Part shown: one piece after another, positions 7,546 through 13,791 of the stretch | Numbering within the stretch: position 1 is the first letter of the stretch | Layout: the number at the start of each line of letters is the position of its first letter | Source: JAYOFM01 sp038117225 | Lineage (GTDB): Bacteria; Pseudomonadota; Alphaproteobacteria; Rhodospirillales; Casp-alpha2 | DNA length: 29,667 bases | Assembly: GCA_038117225.1 (NCBI GenBank) | Contig: JAYOFM010000039.1 | Location: 1 to 29,667 of the forward strand | Direction of reading: 5' to 3' | Notes under the pieces: generated by a model | What the model saw: the letters and a program-made list of their open reading frames with translations, nothing else | Databases searched by the model: none | What the model was told of the DNA's origin: nothing | Made by a program: the position numbers and the translations under genes

Positions 7546-8985
7546 TTAATACGTCGAAAGCCAGGATGTGACGAGGGCTTCGTGGTTTGCTTCCGCCGCC
7601 CGCGTCCAGGCCCGGGCCCGCCGCTGGCTGGTGCTACTCTGTCGCGCGGGGTCGGCATCATAGGCGCGGCGGCGCGGCCCATCACCGGCGTAAAGGGCGA
7701 ACGCCAGGCGGCGGCCCTTGGCAGTCAGCAGATAGCCGACCAAGCCTGATGCATAGTTCATGGTGCCGGATTTCGCCCAGACCCTGAGCGCCGTCGCGGG
7801 ACCACGAAAACGACGCCGGAAAGCATCCTGTTGCCCGGCGGTGGGTAACAGGGCGCGAAATGGCCAGCCGCCGAACCGCCGGGCGTCCGCGTACCGCAGA
7901 ACATTGACCATCTGGCGCGGCGTGACACGGGACGCGGCGCTGAGGCCCGACAGATTAGCGAGATGAAACCCGTTCCAATCCGTGTCCGGCATCCAGCCGC
8001 GAAGCAAAGCGGACACTTGTGTGGCGGAAGACGCCGGAACGGGCGGTTCGACGCCTGTGGCGCGGGCCGTCGCCAGGCCGATCAGTTCGGCGACCACGTT
8101 GTTGGAATATTCCAGGCTCTGGCGCGCCACGTCGGCGAGCGGCGCGCTGGCTAGCCGCGCCAGCGTTACGGCCTCGGGCGGTGACTTGCCTGGTTCCGGC
8201 GTTGGTAAATCGAGGCCGAGACTGCCAGCGATGGCGCGAAAGATAAGCGCCGTCGCGAGCCCCGGCTTGCGAACGGGAACCTCGGCACTGCCACCGTCGC
8301 CGCCACCGTCGTTGGCCAGCCAGCGTTCGCCGTCCCAGTGCGCGTTCATCCCTTCCGGTGCCGGACTTCGCAGCAGGCCAGGGGATGCGGCATCGGATAC
8401 CGGTGGCGTCATGAATGGCATTGCCGCCTTTCCATCGGCCCGTTCTGGCCACGTCAATCTACTCCTGTTGAAATTCAGGGAAAGCGCGCCGACGCCGGCG
8501 TTGTAGGGGGCGTCGATGGGTTGGTCCGCATCGATGGCGGGGATGGCAGGTGCCCAGGTTTCGTCATACAGAAAGCGCCCGTCGACGCGCCGGATGCCGA
8601 GGTCATGCAGGCGCGTTGCCAGACCCATCAGATCACCATAACCGAGCAGCGGATCGCCGCCGCCGACCAGCACCAGATCACCCGTAACCGTATCGCCGCG
8701 CACTTGCCCGGCAGCTTGGATGGCGGTCTGAAATCTGTAATCGGGGCCGAGCACGCGGAGTGCAGTGAAGGTGGTCAGCAGTTTCACCGTCGATGCCGGG
8801 ATGAAAAGCCGATCTGGCTCGCGCGCCGCCAGAACCTTGTCGTCGGCGAGGTCGATGACGATGTAGCCGATCTGGGCGGGGATCTCGGGCGCCAACACCT
8901 TCGTGACCGGCGGCGGCACCTCTGCGCAGGAGACGAGCATCGGCAGGACCGCTGCGAAGATGATGGAGCCGTACCGGATAGTCAT
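7546..8985 (-). CDS. dacB: D-alanyl-D-alanine carboxypeptidase/endopeptidase, PBP4 type (peptidase S13)
   Basis: A 479-residue penicillin-binding protein that trims or cleaves D-alanyl peptide links in peptidoglycan. All three active-site motifs are present: SxxK as PASTVK with S65 and K68, SxN as SNN at 294-296, and KSG(T) at about 405. A large inserted region between the first two motifs is typical of class C PBPs. The N-terminus (SIIFAAVLPMLVSC) ends in a lipobox with Cys20, so the enzyme is predicted to be a membrane-anchored lipoprotein, unlike the soluble E. coli PBP4. It is probably the first gene of a three-gene minus-strand operon with the sulfotransferase and SAF oxidoreductase. It is divergent from an MFS transporter. 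Confidence 0.9.
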   Translation of the reverse strand: MTIRYGSIIFAAVLPMLVSCAEVPPPVTKVLAPEIPAQIGYIVIDLADDKVLAAREPDRLFIPASTVKLLTTFTALRVLGPDYRFQTAIQAAGQVRGDTVTGDLVLVGGGDPLLGYGDLMGLATRLHDLGIRRVDGRFLYDETWAPAIPAIDADQPIDAPYNAGVGALSLNFNRSRLTWPERADGKAAMPFMTPPVSDAASPGLLRSPAPEGMNAHWDGERWLANDGGGDGGSAEVPVRKPGLATALIFRAIAGSLGLDLPTPEPGKSPPEAVTLARLASAPLADVARQSLEYSNNVVAELIGLATARATGVEPPVPASSATQVSALLRGWMPDTDWNGFHLANLSGLSAASRVTPRQMVNVLRYADARRFGGWPFRALLPTAGQQDAFRRRFRGPATALRVWAKSGTMNYASGLVGYLLTAKGRRLAFALYAGDGPRRRAYDADPARQSSTSQRRARAWTRAAEANHEALVTSWLSTY

Positions 8986-9043
8986 ACGAGGGATGTTCGC
9001 AAACGCTCACGCCGCAAGCATCCTTTTTCTTCTCCCCGGCCGG

Positions 9044-9061
9044 CCCAACCGGTAGGTTGGG
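9044..9061. promoter_or_regulatory. Inverted repeat in the dacB/MFS divergent region
   Basis: CCCAACC-GGTA-GGTTGGG is a perfect 7-bp inverted repeat with a 4-base spacer, midway between two divergent start codons. It may be an operator or a small leader hairpin for the MFS gene. No regulator gene is adjacent. Confidence 0.35.
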
Positions 9062-9090
9062 GCAACAAGCGGGGATGGGAGGAAATGCGC

Positions 9091-10341
9091 GTGGCTGCGG
9101 CTGACGGCGAGGAAGGTCAATCAGGCAGCGGCGGACCACTGGCGAGGCGCGCCATCATTGGCGTTACCGTCGTGCAGGCGTTGGTCACCATGGCGACGCT
9201 GACACCGGCGGCGCTGGCGCCGGCGCTGGCCCGCGCGCTTGACGTGCCGACGGCGTGGATCGGACTTCAGATCAGTCTCGCTTATGCGGCGGCGACGGGC
9301 TTGTCGTTTTTCGGCGGCGGTCTGGTTCGACGATGGGGTGGTGTGCGAACCAGCCAGATGGCCTTGGTTTTGACGGCGGCCGGCACCCTGTTGATCGCCG
9401 TGCCCGCGATCACCGCGGTTGTTGTCGGCACCGTACTGGTTGGCTTCGGTTATGGCTGCACCAATCCATCGGCGGCGCACGTGCTGATCCGGCTGGCGCG
9501 GCCGGAACGGCGCAACATTATTTTTTCCGTCAAACAGGCCGGGCAGCCTCTCGGTGGCGTGCTCGCGGGTCTTATCGCGCCACCGCTCGCCGTTGGAATG
9601 GGCATCTGGTCCGCGCTGCTGGTTTGCGGTGGCGCTTGCCTGATGTGGCTGGTGGTCTTGCAGGGGGTTCGTGACCATTTCGATGATGACCGGGAGCCTG
9701 ATTTTCCGGTATTCCGTCGGCCGTTCGCCGACCTGGGGCTAGTGTGGCGGGACCGGGCGTTGCGCAGCCTCGCAGGTGCCTCCGGCTGCTTCGCGGCGGT
9801 TCAGCTATCCGTCACCACGTTCGTCGTTGCGATGCTGGTGGACGAACTGGAATATGGCCTCGTTGTTGCCGGCACCATTTTGGCGGCACATCAGGCTGGC
9901 GGTGTCGGCGGGCGCATGTTCTGGGGCCTGGTCGCGGACCGCCTGGGCGATGGCTCACGGACGCTCATGATCGTCGCCGTCATCGCCAGTGGCGGTGCCT
10001 TGGCCTGTGTAACCTTGTCGGCGACCAGTTCCCCCGTGCTGGTGATCGCCATCTTCGCGTTGCTGGGCGCCAGCGCAGTCGGCTGGAACGGCGTGTCGCA
10101 AGCCGAGGTGGCGCGTCGAGCGCCAACGGGTCGTGCCGGCAATGCCACCGCCGGCGTCATGGTGCCGACATTCATCGGCGTCTTCGCCGGGCCGCCGCTG
10201 TTCACGTTAGTGCACGAACTCACGGGCAGCTATGCCCATGCCTACGGTTGGTTGGCGGTTGGAAGTCTCGCAGGACTGCTGCTGGTGGCGGCGGCGCGCC
10301 GTCAGGGCGTGCGTGCGCCTGCCGACTCCACGGCGGTCTAA
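9091..10341 (+). CDS. MFS transporter
   Basis: A polytopic membrane protein of about 416 residues with the twelve-helix pattern of the major facilitator superfamily. The loop after helix 2 (GGLVRRWGGVRTSQM) is a degenerate MFS motif A, and GLVADRLGDGSRTLM is the matching motif in the second half. GRAGNATAGVMVPTF lies in the C-terminal bundle. GGGAGG at 9077-9082 is only 2 bases from an ATG at 9085 but 8 bases from the GTG at 9091, so the GTG is the better start. The reading frame extends far upstream, but that part is antisense to dacB and is not real. The substrate cannot be judged from sequence; the Ala/Gly-rich composition and length resemble organic-anion or efflux permeases. The next gene starts 47 bases downstream. 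Confidence 0.85.
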   Translation: MAAADGEEGQSGSGGPLARRAIIGVTVVQALVTMATLTPAALAPALARALDVPTAWIGLQISLAYAAATGLSFFGGGLVRRWGGVRTSQMALVLTAAGTLLIAVPAITAVVVGTVLVGFGYGCTNPSAAHVLIRLARPERRNIIFSVKQAGQPLGGVLAGLIAPPLAVGMGIWSALLVCGGACLMWLVVLQGVRDHFDDDREPDFPVFRRPFADLGLVWRDRALRSLAGASGCFAAVQLSVTTFVVAMLVDELEYGLVVAGTILAAHQAGGVGGRMFWGLVADRLGDGSRTLMIVAVIASGGALACVTLSATSSPVLVIAIFALLGASAVGWNGVSQAEVARRAPTGRAGNATAGVMVPTFIGVFAGPPLFTLVHELTGSYAHAYGWLAVGSLAGLLLVAAARRQGVRAPADSTAV

Positions 10342-10388
10342 AATACGCTAGACTACGGATTCGGGTACGTCGACCAGGAGCCGCCGCC

Positions 10389-10748
10389 ATGCCTTTTGTC
10401 TACCGCGATGCCGACGGCAACGTACAGGCAGTCTATGAACAGCCTGTTCAGGGAACCGAGGAAGTGGCGGCGGATGACGCCGGACTGATCGCCTTCCTGC
10501 AACGCAGCGCGCCAGGGGCGATGCTGCCCGACCAGTGGATGCAATCGGACATCGCGCTGGCCCGCGTGCTTGAGGATTTGATCGAACTGTTGATCGAGAA
10601 GAAGATCTTGCTGTTTACCGACTTCCCCCGTGGCGCCCAACAGAAACTGCTGGAGCGGCGTGGGCTGCGAAAGGAGTTTTCCTACGTCGATCAGCTGTTC
10701 GGCGAGGACGACGAGAATTACGGCGAGGGTGGCAGCGATTTCCTTTAG
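10389..10748 (+). CDS. Small acidic conserved protein (the so-called tryptophan synthase beta-like family)
   Basis: 119 residues, with AGGAG 8 bases before the ATG. It resembles short alphaproteobacterial proteins that databases label tryptophan synthase subunit beta like. It begins MPFVYRDADGNVQAVYEQP, has a helical centre (ALARVLEDLIELLIEKKILLFTDFP) and ends in an acidic tail (FGEDDENYGEGGSDFL). It is far too short for TrpB and lacks the PLP lysine region, so the database name should not be taken as function. The central helices and the FTDFP segment suggest a small adaptor-like domain, which is inference. It follows the MFS gene by 47 bases and its stop codon overlaps that of the convergent DUF6356 gene. 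Confidence 0.75.
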   Translation: MPFVYRDADGNVQAVYEQPVQGTEEVAADDAGLIAFLQRSAPGAMLPDQWMQSDIALARVLEDLIELLIEKKILLFTDFPRGAQQKLLERRGLRKEFSYVDQLFGEDDENYGEGGSDFL

Positions 10749-10999
10749 GCGCGGGCGTTCACGCCGGCACTACTGGCCGCGGCGTCGCGGTGACGATTGA
10801 TCACCATGCGGTCGTGCAGTTCCGTGATGGCAATGCTGCCGGTCTTGACGAACAGGAAGGGCAGAAAGGCGTGCACCAGCGCCGCCATGGATGCGCCGAA
10901 CAGCTTCCAAGCAAACCATAACGCGACACCAAGATGCTCGCCGTAGCTTTCATCGACGGAGGCGGGGTGCTCGGTGAACAAGGTCTTGAGAGTGGTCAT
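10745..10999 (-). CDS. DUF6356 family small membrane protein
   Basis: 84 residues. The N-terminal MTTLKTLFTEHPASVDESYGEH followed by a hydrophobic stretch (residues about 24-52, LGVALWFAWKLFGASMAALVHAFLPFLFV) and KTGSIAITELHDRM is the pattern I recall for DUF6356. This is an uncharacterised alphaproteobacterial family with one or two membrane segments. Function is unknown. The stop codon overlaps that of the convergent upstream gene by sharing TTAG at 10745-10748. Its 5' side faces the 13-bp repeat tract and gap, so its promoter may lie partly in or next to that region. Confidence 0.75.
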   Translation of the reverse strand: MTTLKTLFTEHPASVDESYGEHLGVALWFAWKLFGASMAALVHAFLPFLFVKTGSIAITELHDRMVINRHRDAAASSAGVNARA

Positions 11000-11084
11000 G
11001 GTTGTCTCCGCGGATTATGTCGGTTGATTTTGAAAGCGCTGCGTTGCGCGGTCTCAATGAGAGGGATCATAGACGCGTGACGAT

Positions 11085-11108
11085 GAAATTTGTTTGCGAA
11101 ATTTGTTT
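11085..11108. repeat. 13-bp tandem repeat, left side of the gap
   Basis: One full GAAATTTGTTTGC unit (11085-11097) followed by GAAATTTGTTT, which runs straight into the N block. The unit is AT-rich with a palindromic AAATTT core and stands out from the GC-rich surroundings. Confidence 0.85.
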
Positions 11109-11208
11109 NNNNNNNNNNNNNNNNNNNNNNNNNNNNNNNNNNNNNNNNNNNNNNNNNNNNNNNNNNNNNNNNNNNNNNNNNNNNNNNNNNNNNNNNNNNN
11201 NNNNNNNN
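11109..11208. other. Assembly gap (100 N)
   Basis: Exactly 100 N, a conventional placeholder for unknown length. Identical 24-base sequence flanks both sides, so the join probably failed inside a tandem repeat and the true length may be anything, including an overlap. Confidence 0.95.
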
Positions 11209-11232
11209 GAAATTTGTTTGCGAAATTTGTTT
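11209..11232. repeat. 13-bp tandem repeat, right side of the gap
   Basis: The same 24 bases as the left side (GAAATTTGTTTGC plus GAAATTTGTTT), here followed by unique sequence ATAGTTGAAG. It lies immediately upstream of the probable -35 element of the Lrp gene. Confidence 0.85.
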
Positions 11233-11236
11233 ATAG

Positions 11237-11266
11237 TTGAAGATTAATAGAATATTTTTCTATAAT
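11237..11266 (+). promoter_or_regulatory. Probable promoter of the Lrp/AsnC gene
   Basis: TTGAAG (11237-11242), 18 bases, TATAAT (11261-11266). The -10 is only two bases before the first ATG (11269), so the message would start at or just inside the annotated start. The true start may therefore be leaderless or a later codon. The repeat array ends five bases before the -35. Confidence 0.5.
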
Positions 11267-11268
11267 AT

Positions 11269-11751
11269 ATGAAAATTATAGAAATTAAACTCGACGGCAT
11301 AGACAGGCGCATCTTGACGCTCCTACAGCGCGATGCGTCTCTTTCGGTTTCCGATATCGCGGACCAGGTCGGGTTATCGACAACGCCCTGCTGGCGCCGC
11401 ATTCAGAATTTGGAAAAAGCTGGGGTCATACGAAGCCGCGTTGCTTTGCTAGACCGGACCAGCCTCAATGTCGGCGTGACGGTCTATGTTAGCCTCAAGG
11501 CCGGCCGCCACAGCCACGAATGGCTCGACGAATTCGCCGACAATGTTGCCCGTATCGATGAGGTGGTCGAATTTTACCGCATGTCGGGCGATGTGGATTA
11601 TTTGCTGAAGATCGTCGTGCCGGATATCGCGGCTTACGATGCGGTCTATAAACGCCTTATCAAGGCCGCCGAATTTTCCGACGTCAGTTCCGCCTTCGCC
11701 ATGGAGGAGATCAAGTATTCAACCGAATTGCCATTGGGCTATGTCGGTTAG
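11269..11751 (+). CDS. Lrp/AsnC family transcriptional regulator
   Basis: 160 residues with the two-part Lrp layout. An N-terminal winged helix-turn-helix (LDGIDRRILTLLQRD, then SVSDIADQVGLSTTPCWRRIQNLEKAGVI, about residues 8-50) is followed by a C-terminal RAM ligand-binding domain (VTVYVSLKAG to FRMSGDVDYLLKIVV to IKYSTELPLGYV). Members sense amino acids and act as DNA-wrapping octamers. No ribosome site precedes the ATG and a -10-like TATAAT abuts it, so the start is uncertain. The gene is divergent from DUF6356 across the repeat and gap, and its stop overlaps that of the convergent VOC gene (TTAG at 11748-11751). The target genes and ligand cannot be read from the sequence. Confidence 0.92.
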   Translation: MKIIEIKLDGIDRRILTLLQRDASLSVSDIADQVGLSTTPCWRRIQNLEKAGVIRSRVALLDRTSLNVGVTVYVSLKAGRHSHEWLDEFADNVARIDEVVEFYRMSGDVDYLLKIVVPDIAAYDAVYKRLIKAAEFSDVSSAFAMEEIKYSTELPLGYVG

Positions 11752-12179
11752 GTTTCGTCTTCCGGCGGTCCCTTGAATTCAATGGTATTGCCTTCGGGGT
11801 CACTAAAATAGATCGATGGGCCAGTCCCATCAGCACCATAGCGTTGTTCGGCGGGGCCGGTTTCGACACCGTGGGCGGCCAAGTGATCACGGATAGCCTT
11901 TTCGTCCCAAGGTTCGATGCGCAGGCAAAAATGATCCATGTTGCGACCTTCGGCGCCCGGCGCGGCGCCGCCCTGGCGGCCGATTTCACCGCCGGCATCA
12001 ACGATGTCGATCAGCGTTCGACCGGCGCGCAACTGGAACAGGCCCAAGCGATCGATAGTGCGTTCGATGGGAAATCCGAGCACGGTTTCGTAAAACTGCA
12101 CGAGAGTTCCGACGCCGGCGGCTCGAATGACCACGTGATCGAGGCCCAGCGCGGTGAATGGTGGGTTTGAGGCGGTCAT
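11748..12179 (-). CDS. VOC family (glyoxalase/bleomycin resistance-like) protein
   Basis: 143 residues forming two beta-alpha-beta-beta-beta units of the vicinal oxygen chelate fold. Probable metal ligands are visible: His15 in LDHVVIR, His83 in MDHFCLRI and Glu134 in the DPEGNTIEF end motif. These support a metal-dependent enzyme such as a lyase, epimerase or dioxygenase-like member. The C-terminal SIYFSDPEGNTIEFKGP is strongly typical. The start ATG overlaps the stop of the upstream HAD gene (ATGA at 12176-12179), so the two are translationally coupled. The paired HAD hydrolase suggests a shared small-molecule detoxification or catabolic step, which is inference. Confidence 0.9.
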   Translation of the reverse strand: MTASNPPFTALGLDHVVIRAAGVGTLVQFYETVLGFPIERTIDRLGLFQLRAGRTLIDIVDAGGEIGRQGGAAPGAEGRNMDHFCLRIEPWDEKAIRDHLAAHGVETGPAEQRYGADGTGPSIYFSDPEGNTIEFKGPPEDET

Positions 12180-12895
12180 AGTCCGAGTTTTCCAGCAATT
12201 TCCTCGACGCTATCACCGATCACGTCCCAATCCTGTTCGGCGACGAGGTCCGTCGTCTGGTTCAGTCCATATTCGGTTGGCCGGGCGACGAAGGCGGTCG
12301 CCATGCCGTGTTTGCGGGCGTGGGCGAGGTCGCCGTTGTGCGCGGCCAGCAACATCACCGATCCCGGTTCGCCGTTGCCGAGCAGTTCGAGGGCGCCGAG
12401 ATAGGTGGCGGGGGCCGGTTTGTAGGCCTTGAACAGGTCGGAGGAGAGAATGCAGTCCCACGGCAAACCGGCCCGTTTTGCCATCGAGGCGAGCAGCATG
12501 AGGCCACCATTGGACAGTGTGCCCATCACGTAACGTTTTGAAAGCCGGGTCAGGCCGACGACGGAATCGGGCCACGGGTCAAGCCGGTACCAGGCGCGGG
12601 TGAACTCGTCGCGGGCGGCATCACCGAGACCATCGAGGCCGAATTCCGGCGCAATTTCGTCGAGTCGCTCGCGGTGAAGTACATCGAGCGGCGTCCAAGG
12701 CCGGCTGCCGTCGCGCACCGCCGACATGGCGGGTTGGTAGCCCGCCCGCCAGGCTTCGGCGAAAGCTTCGCCATTGAAGTCGTCTATCCCCAGGCTGGCG
12801 GCAACGTCGCGTGCCTCGCTGGCGACGCTGGTGCGCCAGTCGACAATACTCCCAAAGGTGTCGCAAACAATGGCGCGGACGCGGTCGTGGTTCAT
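12176..12895 (-). CDS. Haloacid dehalogenase type II-like HAD hydrolase
   Basis: 239 residues from the ATG at 12895; an in-frame start at 12922 is possible, but AAGGGAACC precedes the chosen codon. HAD motifs are in order: nucleophile Asp12 in VCDTFGSIVDWR, TLSNGG as motif II, the Lys of FKAYKPAP as motif III, and AAHNGDLAHARKHGM as the motif IV region. The VDWR segment and the long helical cap after it are typical of type II (L-2-haloacid) dehalogenases, which hydrolyse C-halogen bonds through an aspartyl ester. Many homologues act on other substrates, so dehalogenase activity is not certain. It overlaps the VOC gene by four bases and is divergent from the DUF1194 gene. Confidence 0.88.
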   Translation of the reverse strand: MNHDRVRAIVCDTFGSIVDWRTSVASEARDVAASLGIDDFNGEAFAEAWRAGYQPAMSAVRDGSRPWTPLDVLHRERLDEIAPEFGLDGLGDAARDEFTRAWYRLDPWPDSVVGLTRLSKRYVMGTLSNGGLMLLASMAKRAGLPWDCILSSDLFKAYKPAPATYLGALELLGNGEPGSVMLLAAHNGDLAHARKHGMATAFVARPTEYGLNQTTDLVAEQDWDVIGDSVEEIAGKLGL

Positions 12896-12968
12896 GGCAA
12901 TGGTTCCCTTATTTTGTCTCACATAGATAGGCGTTTACCTCGCCCGGTGCGAGCCGTTAAATGACGTC

Positions 12969-13781
12969 ATGTTTGTTCGGAAAAAGCTACTGATCCTGTT
13001 GTTGGGCGCACAGTTGATTGTCGCCGGTACGCCGTCGGCGCGGGCTGAACTGGTTGATCTTGAACTGGTGCTTGCCGTCGATGTGTCGGGCAGCGTCGAT
13101 GCCGAGGAAGCACAGTTGCAGCGTGATGGCCTAGTCGCGGCGTTTCGTGACCAACGGGTCATCCGCACCATTCAGGGCGGACGCCGCGGCCGCATCGCCG
13201 TGGCCTTTATGGAGTGGGCGGGAACCCAGCATGGCGACCTTATCGTTGACTGGCGCGTGGTGCGTGATGATGCCAGTGCCGTCGCGTTCGCCGATGCCGT
13301 GGCTGCGGCGCCGCTGACCACGGCACTCTGGACCTCGATTTCCAATGCCATGGACTTCGGCCGAGAGTTGCTGGCGAGCAGCCCGCATCAAGGCCGCCGG
13401 CGGGTCATCGATATCTCCGGCGACGGCGCCAACAATCACGGAGAATTCGTGCTGAAGGCACGCAAGCGGACGATTGACGCCGGCATCACAATAAATGGCT
13501 TGCCCATCGTGAACGATCGTATAAGCCGCTTCGGTCTGGCACCGATCAAGAACCTGGACCTCTATTACCAGGATTGCGTAATCGGCGGCACGGGGGCATT
13601 TCTGATCGTCGCCAACGGTTTCAGTGACTTCGCCCGAGCGATCCGCCGCAAGTTGATTTTGGAAATCGCCGGCGTTGCGCCGCCGAGTAAGGACGGCGGG
13701 TTCATCCGCGTCGCCGCACGGGAGCGACCGCCCTGTAATGCAGGCGAACTCCGTATCCAGGAATACTACGAGGATTTTTAA
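12969..13781 (+). CDS. Exported VWA-type protein (DUF1194)
   Basis: 270 residues with a clear signal peptide (KKLLILLLGAQLIVAG...ARA, cleavage near residue 26). The next segment, LVLAVDVSGSVDAEE, is a von Willebrand A first strand with a complete MIDAS DxSxS (D38, S40, S42). PLTTALWTSIS supplies a possible MIDAS threonine and VIDISGDGANNHG the distal aspartate. This matches DUF1194, an alphaproteobacterial family of exported VWA-like proteins. VWA domains bind protein partners through a metal ion, so a periplasmic adhesion or assembly role is likely but unproven. The downstream membrane protein starts 10 bases after the stop, suggesting an operon. Confidence 0.88.
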   Translation: MFVRKKLLILLLGAQLIVAGTPSARAELVDLELVLAVDVSGSVDAEEAQLQRDGLVAAFRDQRVIRTIQGGRRGRIAVAFMEWAGTQHGDLIVDWRVVRDDASAVAFADAVAAAPLTTALWTSISNAMDFGRELLASSPHQGRRRVIDISGDGANNHGEFVLKARKRTIDAGITINGLPIVNDRISRFGLAPIKNLDLYYQDCVIGGTGAFLIVANGFSDFARAIRRKLILEIAGVAPPSKDGGFIRVAARERPPCNAGELRIQEYYEDF

Positions 13782-13791
13782 GATTTCTGAC

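Noticed and set aside
6363..7571. A 402-codon plus-strand open frame
   Set aside because: It is the antisense shadow of the TPR-sulfotransferase gene, whose motifs are clear on the minus strand.
8338..9090. N-terminal extension of the MFS reading frame
   Set aside because: It is antisense to the dacB gene and has no membrane-protein character; the ribosome site supports a start at 9091.
11085..11232. CRISPR array
   Set aside because: Units are contiguous 13-mers without unique spacers, and no cas gene is present.
11002..11247. An open frame through the repeat and N block
   Set aside because: Most of its length is N, the 13-bp unit is not a multiple of three and it has no homology that I can see; it is non-coding repeat plus gap.
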